From NCBI GenBank assembly GCA_028280455.1, contig JANQLT010000153.1, forward strand, positions 1 to 38,003: 38,003 bases of DNA, in the 5' to 3' direction. Below are positions 22,994 to 30,482 of the stretch, piece by piece; the first letter of the stretch is position 1, and every line of letters begins with the position of its first letter. The notes under the pieces were generated by a model. The model was not told the DNA's origin, ran no database searches, and was given only the letters and a program-made list of their open reading frames with translations. Source of the DNA: Kiloniellales bacterium. Lineage in GTDB: Bacteria > Pseudomonadota > Alphaproteobacteria > Kiloniellales > JAKSDN01. A program made the translations under genes and the position numbers.

Positions 22994-23695
22994 ATGACGG
23001 ACGGCAGGCCGAAGCTGGTCGCCCTGAAGGGCTTGAAGGTCGAGCGGCGGAACCTGGCCCAGAAGGCCGGCGACCGGCTGCGCGAGGCCATCATCGCCGG
23101 CGATTTCCCGCCCGGCGCCCGGCTGACGGAGGTCGAGCTGGCGGAGGCGCTGGCGGTCAGCCGCGGCACGCTGCGCGCCGCGCTCGCCGAGCTGCAGGCG
23201 GAGGGCTTCGTCGTCTGCGAGCGCTACAGCGCTTGGCGGGTCGCTTCGCTGGGGCCGTCCGAGATCTGGGAGAGCTACACGCTGCGGGCGGCGCTGGAGA
23301 GCATGGCGGCCCGCCTCGCGGCAGCCCGGATCGAGCCGTCGATCCGCGACGCGCTCCAAAATCACCTGCGCGCGCTCTCGAACGCGAAGACAGCGTCGGC
23401 CCGCGCGGAGCGCGACCTGGCCCTGCATCTGGCCATCGTCGAGCACGCGCGGCACCGGCAGCTCTCGGAGATCTATCGCAAGACGCTGCAGCGCTTCCGC
23501 TGGATCTATGCTCTGTCCGAGGCCGCCGAGCCGGACCGGATCGATCTCTACGACTGGCACGAGCCGCTCGTGTCGGCGATCTGCGCCGGCGAAGCCGACG
23601 AGGCGGCGCGGATCGCCCACGAGATGATCATGTCCAGTCTCGGCGACGACCTGCGCGCGGCCGGCGAGTCGCGGGGCGCGGAGAAGTCGGCGTGA
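22994..23695 (+). CDS. GntR-family regulator, FCD (FadR-like) subfamily
   Basis: A 233-residue regulator. The N-terminal winged helix (LREAIIAGDFPPGARLTEVELAEALAVSRGTLRAALAELQAEGFV) covers about residues 28-75, and an all-helical FCD ligand domain covers about 90-220 with HLAIVEHARHRQL and the C-terminal HEPLVSAICAGEADEAARIAHEMI. The gene heads an apparent operon with enoyl-CoA hydratase, CoA-transferase and SDR genes, and its stop overlaps the next start in GTGA. It probably senses an organic acid or acyl-CoA and acts at the palindrome 22855-22874. Confidence 0.87.
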   Translation: MTDGRPKLVALKGLKVERRNLAQKAGDRLREAIIAGDFPPGARLTEVELAEALAVSRGTLRAALAELQAEGFVVCERYSAWRVASLGPSEIWESYTLRAALESMAARLAAARIEPSIRDALQNHLRALSNAKTASARAERDLALHLAIVEHARHRQLSEIYRKTLQRFRWIYALSEAAEPDRIDLYDWHEPLVSAICAGEADEAARIAHEMIMSSLGDDLRAAGESRGAEKSA

Positions 23696-24477
23696 CGCGC
23701 CTGGGGGCGATCAGGACGCAGCGGCAGGGGCAAGTCATGGCGGTCACGATCGATCGCCCGGCCAAGCTCAATGCCTTCACGACCGAGATGTACCGCGACT
23801 TCGGCGCGGTCTTCCGGGAGATTGCCGAGGACGCCTCTGTCCGCTGCGTGCTCCTGGAGGCCGAAGGGGCGCGGGCCTTCTGCGTCGGCAGCGACATCGG
23901 CGAGTTCCGCCTCGCGCTCGGCCAGCCCGAGCGGCAGCGCGACGAGAGCCGCGTCGGCCGTGCCGCGCTCGATGCCATGACCGCCTGTCCGCAGCCCATC
24001 GTCGTGGCCTTGCAGGGCCTCTGCGTCGGCGGCGGCCTGCAGATCGCGGCGGCCGCCGACATCCGCGTGGCCGGCCGCGAGTCGCGCTTCGGCATCCCGA
24101 TCAAGAATCTCGGCATGCACGCCGAGATCGAGGACCTGGCGAGCATGAGCGGCGCGATGCCGCCGAGCCTCTGCCTGGACCTGCTGCTGACCGGGCGCCT
24201 GTTGGATGCGGAGGAGGCCCTGGCGTTCGGCTTCCTTCACCGCCTCGTCGAGCCTGCGCAGGTCGGGGAGGCCGCGCGCGCGCTGGCCGGCGAGATCGCC
24301 GACGGAGCGCCGCTCGCGGCCCGCTGGCACAAGCGGGCGCTGCGGGCCCTGGCCGAGAGCCCGGCGAGCGCCCGAGCGTTGGCCGAGGAGGCCTTGCGCT
24401 GCTACGGCCACGCGGACTTCGCGGAGGGCTGCGCCGCCTTCGGCGAGAAGCGGAAGCCCGTCTTCGTCGGCGCTTGA
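23692..24477 (+). CDS. Enoyl-CoA hydratase/isomerase family protein
   Basis: A 261-residue crotonase-fold protein. The oxyanion-hole segments are GARAFCVGSDIGEF and GLCVGGGLQIAAAADIRVA. The position of the first catalytic Glu of hydratases, just after the second segment, reads FGIPIKNLGMHAEIED, so whether it is a hydratase, isomerase or hydrolase is unclear. The start is GTG 23692, overlapping the gntR stop; a later ATG (23737) would remove the first beta strand. It is expected to act on a CoA thioester made by the CoA-transferase encoded next. Confidence 0.83.
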   Translation: MTRLGAIRTQRQGQVMAVTIDRPAKLNAFTTEMYRDFGAVFREIAEDASVRCVLLEAEGARAFCVGSDIGEFRLALGQPERQRDESRVGRAALDAMTACPQPIVVALQGLCVGGGLQIAAAADIRVAGRESRFGIPIKNLGMHAEIEDLASMSGAMPPSLCLDLLLTGRLLDAEEALAFGFLHRLVEPAQVGEAARALAGEIADGAPLAARWHKRALRALAESPASARALAEEALRCYGHADFAEGCAAFGEKRKPVFVGA

Positions 24478-24492
24478 AGGGGAGAGCCTGCG

Positions 24493-25686
24493 GTGAATGA
24501 CCTGGACACGCCCTTGGCGGGCATTCGCGTCGTCGAGCTGTCGCACGTCCTCGCCGGGCCGATCTGCGGCTTGATGCTGGCCGACCTGGGCGCGGAGGTG
24601 ATCAAGGTCGAGAGGCCGCCGAAGGGCGACGGCCAGCGCTGGGACGTCTCGGCCGACGACAGCCTCGGCAGCGACAGCGCCAGCTTCTTCATGATCAACC
24701 GGGGCAAGGACAGCGTCGCCCTCGACCTCAAGTCGGAGACCGGCAAGGCCGAGCTCTGGGCGCTGATCGGCTCGGCCGACTGCCTGGTCGAGAACTATCG
24801 CGTCGGCGTCCTCGACAAGCTCGGTTTCGGCTACGAGGCGGTCAAGGCGCGCTACCCGGGTCTCGTCTACTGCTCGATCTCCGGCTACGGACGCTCCGGC
24901 CCCTGGGCGCAGCGCGGCGGCTTCGACCTGATCATGCAGGGCTTGAGCGGCATCCTGTCCTTCACCGGCGACAAGGGCGCCGAGCACCCGACCAAGTGCG
25001 GCCCGCCGATCACCGACATCGCGGCCGGGGTCTTGGCGGCGCTCGGCGTCGTCGCGGCCCTGCTGCGCAAGGCCCGCAGCGGCAAGGGCGACCACGTCGA
25101 GACCACGCTGCTGGAGACCGGGATCATGTTCACCTACCTGCAGACGGCTCTGGCCCTGGCGAGCGGCGTCGACCCGAAGCCCATGGGCACCGGCTATCCG
25201 ACCTACACGCCCTACGAGGCCTTCGAAGCCAAGGACGGCTGGATCGCCTTCGGCACCACCGCGGGCGAGCAGAGCTGGCACGCGCTGCTCGAGATCCTCG
25301 AGCTGACGGAGATCGCCGGCGATCCGCGCTTCGCGACGACGGCGGACCGCGTCGCCAATCGGGAAGCGCTCGGCGCGCTGCTGACCGCGCGGCTGCGCAC
25401 GCGCGAGCGCGACCACTGGGTCGAGAGGCTGACCGAGGCCGGCATGCCCTGCGGCCCGGTCTTGAAGGTCTCCGAGATGCTGCGCCATCCCCAGGTCGTG
25501 GCGCGCGAGATCATCGCCGACTATCCGCACGCGGAGCTCGGCAGCGCCAAGGCCATCGCTTGCCCCCTGCGGTTCAGCGAAGCGGACCCGCCGCCGAGAA
25601 AGAGCGCGCCGCCGCTGGGGCAGAGGGGCGTGACCTGGGGTCCCGAAGGACCGGGCAAGCCGGCATGTCCAAACCGAGTTGCGTGA
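24493..25686 (+). CDS. Class III (CaiB/BaiF) acyl-CoA transferase
   Basis: A 397-residue family III CoA-transferase. It has GIRVVELSHVLAGPICGLMLADLGAEVIKVE at the N-terminus, then NRGKDSVALDLK, VENYRVGVLDKLGFGYE, and ISGYGRSGPWAQRGGFDLIMQG with the conserved nucleophilic Asp in GFD. The C-terminal domain includes PCGPVLKVSEMLRHPQV. It moves CoA between carboxylic acids. The start is GTG 24493 after GGGGAGAG. It is the third gene of the GntR operon; its 3' end overlaps the next gene by 22 bases. The acid is not identifiable from sequence. Confidence 0.88.
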   Translation: MNDLDTPLAGIRVVELSHVLAGPICGLMLADLGAEVIKVERPPKGDGQRWDVSADDSLGSDSASFFMINRGKDSVALDLKSETGKAELWALIGSADCLVENYRVGVLDKLGFGYEAVKARYPGLVYCSISGYGRSGPWAQRGGFDLIMQGLSGILSFTGDKGAEHPTKCGPPITDIAAGVLAALGVVAALLRKARSGKGDHVETTLLETGIMFTYLQTALALASGVDPKPMGTGYPTYTPYEAFEAKDGWIAFGTTAGEQSWHALLEILELTEIAGDPRFATTADRVANREALGALLTARLRTRERDHWVERLTEAGMPCGPVLKVSEMLRHPQVVAREIIADYPHAELGSAKAIACPLRFSEADPPPRKSAPPLGQRGVTWGPEGPGKPACPNRVA

Positions 25687-26408
25687 TCGTCGGCGCCGGC
25701 CCCGGTCTCGGCTTCAGCCTTGCGCGCCGCTTCGCCCGGGGTGGCTTCGAGCTGGCCCTCGTCGGCCGGAACGCCGACAGGCTCGACCGCCTCGCCGAGG
25801 CGCTCCTCGCCGAAGGCCACAGCGCACGCGGCTTTGCCGCGGACGCCGGGGACGAGACGGCGCTGACCGCCGCCTTCGGCCGCATCGCGGCGTGGAACGG
25901 CGACGTCGGCGTCCTGATCTACAACGCTGCCGACATGGCCGCGGACAGCGTCACGGCGATGACGCCGAGCCTCATGATGGCGAGGATGGCCGCCAACCTC
26001 GGCGGCGCCATCACGTCGGTCAACCGGGTCCTGCCGGCCATGCGAGACCGCGGTGCCGGGACGATCCTGATAACCGGCGGCGGGCTCGCGCTGGAGCCCT
26101 ATCCCGACTGGACGGCCCTGTCCGCCGGCAAAGCGGCGCTGCGCGGCTACGCCATCGCCCTGCACAAGGCGCTTGCGCCCGAGGGCGTTCATGTCGCGGT
26201 CGTCGCCGTCTGCGGTATCGTCGAGGCCGGCGGCCCCTTCGATCCCGATGTCATCGCAGAGGCCTATTGGGGCCTGCATGAGGAACCCGGGCCGGGCTGG
26301 CGACGCGAGCTGGTCTACCTGCCCGAGGGCGCCGACCCCTATTACAACGACCCGGGCGGGCTCTATCGCTCGACCTCTTTGCCGATCGTTGCTGGGTCCA
26401 GCTCGTAG
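25665..26408 (+). CDS. SDR-like protein lacking the catalytic Tyr
   Basis: A 247-residue Rossmann protein of the SDR superfamily. The cofactor loop is VIVGAGPGLGFSLARRFARGG, and YNAADM replaces the NNAG motif. After LITGGGLALEPYPDWTAL, the YxxxK motif reads LSAGK, with Leu where the catalytic Tyr should be and the Lys kept. Classical dehydrogenase chemistry is therefore unlikely unless another residue serves. The start is ATG 25665, inside the CoA-transferase gene, consistent with coupling. Probable role: an accessory step for the same acid-CoA pathway. Confidence 0.78.
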   Translation: MSKPSCVIVGAGPGLGFSLARRFARGGFELALVGRNADRLDRLAEALLAEGHSARGFAADAGDETALTAAFGRIAAWNGDVGVLIYNAADMAADSVTAMTPSLMMARMAANLGGAITSVNRVLPAMRDRGAGTILITGGGLALEPYPDWTALSAGKAALRGYAIALHKALAPEGVHVAVVAVCGIVEAGGPFDPDVIAEAYWGLHEEPGPGWRRELVYLPEGADPYYNDPGGLYRSTSLPIVAGSSS

Positions 26409-26412
26409 TCGC

Positions 26413-26446
26413 CCGCTCCGGCATCTGTGGCCCGGCCCCGGAGCGG
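26413..26446 (+). terminator. Possible terminator after the GntR operon
   Basis: CCGCTCCGG (26413-26421) and CCGGAGCGG (26438-26446) form a perfect 9-base stem with a 16-base loop just after the SDR stop. Only TT follows, so it is a weak intrinsic terminator or a processing hairpin. Confidence 0.4.
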
Positions 26447-26501
26447 TTGCTAGAGTGGTGAGGTAACTCGCCTCTCTGGTGACCAGCTCCGGAACCCCTC
26501 G

Positions 26502-29009
26502 GTGCGCGCGCTTCTCCGTCCGATCCTCGTCATCCTCCTGCTGCTCGCGCCGAGCGCGCCGCTGCCTGCCCAGGAAACGGTCGACCTGGTCGATATCCGG
26601 CTGGCGCTCTGGGGCAATGCGCTGGACGACATCGAGAGCGAGACCGAGCGCTACGGCCTGACCGGCGCCGAGTCCGCGGCCCTGCGCGAGCGCCTGACCG
26701 GCCTGCTGGAGGATATCGGCGAGGCGACGGGCGCCTTGGATTCGGCGCTGCGGCCGCTCTATCACCAGCGCGACGCCCTCGGCCCGCCGCCGGCGGAGGG
26801 CGAGCCGCCGGAGGCCGGCAACGTGGCCGCCGAGCGGACGCGGCTCGACGCGGTGATCGCCCGCTTCGAAGGGCGCATGAAGCAGGCCGACCTGCTGGTC
26901 ACCCGGGCTAAGGACCTGGAGACCCGGCTCTCGGCGGTGGCCCGCGAGGAGCGCGTGACCCGCCTCTTGCAACGCGGGCCCTTTCCGCTCGCGGGCGACA
27001 CCATCTCACGCGCCCTGCCGGAGTTCCTGCGCCACTGGGGCAGCATGGCCGAGGCGCCGGGGCAGTGGTGGACCCAGCTCTCGCCGGCCCAGCAGCAGGA
27101 CGCCCTGATCTACCGCGTGCTCCTGGTCCTGGTGCTGGCGGTGCTGGTCGGCCTGGTCCTGCGGCGCTTGCTGATCCGCTACTTCGGCCGCGACCCGGCG
27201 ATCCGCGAGCCGAGCTATGCCCGCCGGCTGACCGCGGCCAGCACCGAGGCGCTGGCCAACGGCCTGATCCCGGCGCTGATCTTCGGCGGCATCCTCAACC
27301 GCATGCGGGCGGCCGACGGCCTGGTCACCGGCCTCTTCGCCGACATGCTGATCACCTTCTGCGAGGTGATGATCTTCTTCGTCGTGGTGCGCGCGGCGGC
27401 GCGGGCCGGCCTCGCGCCCTACCAGCCGGCCTGGCGGCTGGTCGAGTTCGTGCCGGAGAACGCCCGCACCTTGGCGCGGCGGATCACGCTCCTGGCCGGG
27501 GTCTTCGCCTTCCACGTCTTCATGCTCGGCGCGACGACCGGCCTGGACGTCTCCCTGGAGCTCGAGTCCCTCTTCGCCACCATCGCCGTCACCATCGAGG
27601 CGGGCCTGCTGATCGCGCTGATGCCGGCCCGGCTCTGGCGCATCGACGAGACCAAGGCAAGCGAGCCTGACGGCGAGGAGGCGGCGGCGCCGAGCGCCAG
27701 CCGGTTCTGGACCGTCCTCAGGTTCCTCGTCGTCGCCATCGCCTTCGCCGCCGTGGTGGCGATGCTGCTCGGCTACGGCGGTCTCGGCTTCAAGCTGATC
27801 CGGAGCCTGGTCCTGAGCGGTGCGGTGATCGGCGGGCTCTACCTGGTCCGCGGCCTGTTCCGCGAGATGATCGGCGGCGCCATGCGCTCCGACTTCCTGC
27901 AGGACAAGCTGGCGCTGCGCCACCCGACGCGCAACCTCTTCAAGTTCTGGGCGCGCGCCCTGCTGGACCTGCTGATCTTCCTGCTCGCGGTGGTGCTGTT
28001 GCTGCTGATCTGGGGCGTGCCGGTCGCCGACCTCCGCGTCTGGGTGCGCGACGCCGTCGAAGGCTTCCAGATCGGCAACGTCACCATCTCGCTGGGCGAC
28101 ATCTTCGCCGGCCTGGTGGTCTTCACCGTGGCCATGCTGCTGACCCGCCTGCTGCAGCAGGTCCTGAACGAGAAGGTCCTGCCGCAAACCAGCCTCGACA
28201 CCGGCGTGCGGCACTCGATCTCCGCCGGTCTCGGCTACGTCGGCGTGGCGCTGGCCGCCGCCCTGGCGATCTCCGCGGTCGGCCTCGACCTCTCGAACCT
28301 GGCGCTGATCGCCGGCGCGCTCTCGGTCGGCATCGGCTTCGGCCTGCAGAACGTCGTCAACAACTTCGTCTCCGGCCTGATCCTGCTGATCGAGCGGCCG
28401 ATCAAGGTCGGCGACTGGATCATCGCCTCGGGCCACGAGGGCTACGTCAAGCGCATCAACGTGCGCGCCACCGAGCTGGAGACCTTCCAGCGCGCCTCGG
28501 TGATCATCCCCAACAGCGAGCTGATCTCTTCCTCGGTCATCAACTGGACCCACAAGAACAAGATCGGCCGGGTCGAGGTGCCGGTCGGCGTCGCCTACGG
28601 CACGGACGTCGATCTGGTGATCGACACGTTGATGGAATGCCTGCGCGCCGACGACCGCATCCTCAACTTCCCGGAGCCCTTCGTGCTGTTCCAGGGCTTC
28701 GGCGACTCCTCGCTCGACTTCGAGGCACGCGGCTACATCGGCGACGTCGAGTGGGTGGTCTTCATCTCCAGCGATCTGCGTATCCGCATCGCGCGCGCCT
28801 TCAAGGAGAAAGGCATCGAGATCCCCTTCCCGCAGCGCGACCTGCACCTGAAGGACATCGACAAGCTGGTCGGCGCCCTCAACGGACCGGACCCGGTCGA
28901 CGACGACCCCGATCCCGCGAGCCCGGCCCCCCGTCGCCGCCGGCCGCCCCGAGGCGCCCGGGTGGAGATCGGCGAAGCCGGCGACGGCGACGGCGGCGGC
29001 GACACCTGA
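26502..29009 (+). CDS. Large MscS-family mechanosensitive channel (DUF3772 type)
   Basis: An 835-residue inner-membrane protein. It has an N-terminal signal peptide (cleavage near ALPAQ-like residues 20-24), then a periplasmic helical region to about 190 that matches the DUF3772 class (RGPFPLAGDTISRALPEF). About ten membrane segments follow, from roughly 205 to 575. The MscS core begins near 585 with the pore helix (ALSVGIGFGLQNVVNNFVSGLILLIERPIKVGDWI), followed by the beta domain (IIPNSELISSSVINWT) to about 690 and the C-terminal vestibule to about 790. The tail after 800 is Pro/Arg/Asp-rich. The start is GTG 26502. It releases solutes on hypo-osmotic shock; relatives vary widely in threshold. 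It is preceded by a hairpin, so probably monocistronic. Confidence 0.88.
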   Translation: MRALLRPILVILLLLAPSAPLPAQETVDLVDIRLALWGNALDDIESETERYGLTGAESAALRERLTGLLEDIGEATGALDSALRPLYHQRDALGPPPAEGEPPEAGNVAAERTRLDAVIARFEGRMKQADLLVTRAKDLETRLSAVAREERVTRLLQRGPFPLAGDTISRALPEFLRHWGSMAEAPGQWWTQLSPAQQQDALIYRVLLVLVLAVLVGLVLRRLLIRYFGRDPAIREPSYARRLTAASTEALANGLIPALIFGGILNRMRAADGLVTGLFADMLITFCEVMIFFVVVRAAARAGLAPYQPAWRLVEFVPENARTLARRITLLAGVFAFHVFMLGATTGLDVSLELESLFATIAVTIEAGLLIALMPARLWRIDETKASEPDGEEAAAPSASRFWTVLRFLVVAIAFAAVVAMLLGYGGLGFKLIRSLVLSGAVIGGLYLVRGLFREMIGGAMRSDFLQDKLALRHPTRNLFKFWARALLDLLIFLLAVVLLLLIWGVPVADLRVWVRDAVEGFQIGNVTISLGDIFAGLVVFTVAMLLTRLLQQVLNEKVLPQTSLDTGVRHSISAGLGYVGVALAAALAISAVGLDLSNLALIAGALSVGIGFGLQNVVNNFVSGLILLIERPIKVGDWIIASGHEGYVKRINVRATELETFQRASVIIPNSELISSSVINWTHKNKIGRVEVPVGVAYGTDVDLVIDTLMECLRADDRILNFPEPFVLFQGFGDSSLDFEARGYIGDVEWVVFISSDLRIRIARAFKEKGIEIPFPQRDLHLKDIDKLVGALNGPDPVDDDPDPASPAPRRRRPPRGARVEIGEAGDGDGGGDT

Positions 29010-29030
29010 CGCTCGCCGCGCCGACTCTCA

Positions 29031-29328
29031 CGAGGGTCCATGCCTCCGACCGCAAGGACCCTGCGGAAATGACCATGGATGCTCGGGTCAAGCCCGAGCA
29101 TGACAGTTGGGGGCATAGGGCCGACCTTCGCGACGTCATGGACGGCGACGACGGGAGTGACGGTTGCCGGTCCAACGCACTTCATGGTCACCCTCGGGCT
29201 TGACCCGAGGGTCCATGCCTCCGACCGCAAGGACCGTGCGGAAAGGACCATGGATGCTCGGGCCTTCGCCCGCCGAAGGGCTTCGGCCCGCAGGCGGATC
29301 AAGTCCGAGCATGACAGTGTTGGGGGCT
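29031..29328. repeat. Cluster of intergenic palindromic repeats, two long copies
   Basis: Copy 1 (29031-29113) and copy 2 (29206-29328) share a nearly identical 59-base left part. Each should end in a hairpin with a TCAAG loop. In copy 1 the stem ATGCTCGGG/CCCGAGCAT (29079-29101) is perfect. In copy 2 an insert of about 36 bases (about 29261-29299), itself palindromic around CCGAAGGGCTTCGG, splits the stem from its loop. A third hairpin in reverse orientation, CCCTCGGG-CTTGA-CCCGAGGG (29191-29211), overlaps the start of copy 2. This fills most of the 339-base gap between the channel gene and the next gene; no reading frame here is convincing. Confidence 0.8.
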
Positions 29329-29348
29329 AGGACCAACGTACGGTCGCG

Positions 29349-29702
29349 CTACTGCGGCAGGGCCGGGGCCAGGTCCTGGTCGAAGAGCGCGAGCAGGGCG
29401 GAGACGTCGTCGCCACTGCAGCCTTGCTTCTCGATCAGCGCCCGCGCGTCGCGCTGGGCGGCGGTCAGCAGGCTGAGGCGCTTGGCGCCGATCCGGTGCT
29501 TCACCTTGGCGTTGATCACGCCGCCCATGCGGGCCTGCGCCTCGTCGCTGAAGTCCAGCTTGCGGCACTGCTTGGCGCTTTCGATGGCCTGGTGATAGCG
29601 GCTGAACAGCGCCTCGGCGGCCTCCTCCGCCCAAGCGGCGCGCTCGGCGAAGGCGCCGACGAAGAAGGCGGCGGCGAGCGCGGCGACGGCGATCCTGGTC
29701 AT
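29349..29702 (-). CDS. Small exported protein of unknown function
   Basis: A 117-residue protein with a clear signal peptide (MTRIAVAALAAAFFVGAFAERAAWA, probable cleavage near 25). The mature part is helical and has two Cys, C46 (KQCRKLDF) and C95 (KQGCSGDD), which could form a disulfide in the periplasm. The ATG at 29700-29702 is chosen because AGGGAGAG precedes it and it starts the signal peptide directly; a longer in-frame start would add 13 residues. No family was recognised with confidence. It lies upstream of the repeat cluster and downstream of a DUF924 gene on the same strand. Confidence 0.7.
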   Translation of the reverse strand: MTRIAVAALAAAFFVGAFAERAAWAEEAAEALFSRYHQAIESAKQCRKLDFSDEAQARMGGVINAKVKHRIGAKRLSLLTAAQRDARALIEKQGCSGDDVSALLALFDQDLAPALPQ

Positions 29703-29773
29703 GGTCTCTCCCTGCTTCGGCGGCACGTGCATGGACCGCATTCAGACCGGCCGCGAATGGCCGGTCAAGGGCG

Positions 29774-30331
29774 TCAGAAGGACGAGCCGGGCCGGGTCAG
29801 GAACTCGTCCTCCTCGGGCGTGCAGACCCGGCCGAGCACGGCATTGCGGTGCGGGAAGCGGCCGAAGCGGGCGATGATGTCGCGATGCCGCTCGGCGTAG
29901 TCTTGCCATTCGGGGTTCTCGTCGAGCATGCCGAAGAGGCGGACGCAGTCCTCCTGGTCGGCCAGGGATTCGCTGTGCTCCAGCGGCAGGTAGAGAAACA
30001 GCCGCTCGACCTGTTCGAGCCGCTTGTCGTCGCCCCGCTCGATGGCGGCGCGGGCGACGCGCAGGGCGGCGGCGTCGCTGGCGAAGGCGCGCGGGTCGTC
30101 GCGGTAGAGATTGCGCGGCACCTGGTCGAGCAGGATGACGAGCGCCAGGGCGCCGCGCGGGCTCTCCGCCCAGGCGGCGTAGCCGCCGGCGACGGCCGCT
30201 TCGTGCGGCGCCTGCAGCCGGGCGCGGACCTCGACGTCGAAGGCCGGGTCCTTGCGGAACCAGCGTTCCGCCATGCCCGGCGCGAACCAGAAGGCGAGGA
30301 TCGGCTCCCAGGCGTGGTCGTCGTTCGGCAT
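29774..30331 (-). CDS. DUF924 family protein
   Basis: A 185-residue helical protein. It has ILAFWFAPGMAERWFRKDPAFDVEVRARL at the N-terminus, PRGALALVILLDQVPRNLYRDDPRAFASDAAALRVA in the middle, and LFLYLPLEHSESLADQE, all hallmark segments of DUF924, a TPR-like all-alpha fold of unknown biochemical role. The ATG at 30329-30331 has AGGAG eight bases upstream and begins at the usual N-terminus; an earlier in-frame start would add 11 basic residues. Probably cytoplasmic. Neighbours give no functional clue. Confidence 0.87.
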   Translation of the reverse strand: MPNDDHAWEPILAFWFAPGMAERWFRKDPAFDVEVRARLQAPHEAAVAGGYAAWAESPRGALALVILLDQVPRNLYRDDPRAFASDAAALRVARAAIERGDDKRLEQVERLFLYLPLEHSESLADQEDCVRLFGMLDENPEWQDYAERHRDIIARFGRFPHRNAVLGRVCTPEEDEFLTRPGSSF

Positions 30332-30482
30332 GCGGCGGCTCCTGCGTGACTCGGACGCCGGCATGATAGGCGAAAACGCCGCCCCGGTTGTACCAAGCGG
30401 CGATGAGGGAAGCTCATCGCAGCCCCGTATTGGCGGGCGGCGTTTCGCTTGGACGGCCGGAGCCGTCGGCAGGCAGAGCGCT

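Noticed and set aside
27006..28847. A 613-codon open frame on the - strand
   Set aside because: It is antisense to the MscS-family gene and very rich in Asp, Gln, His and Arg, as expected of a mirrored hydrophobic coding sequence.
29031..29328. CRISPR array
   Set aside because: Only two long copies in irregular spacing, with internal palindromes and no cas genes nearby.
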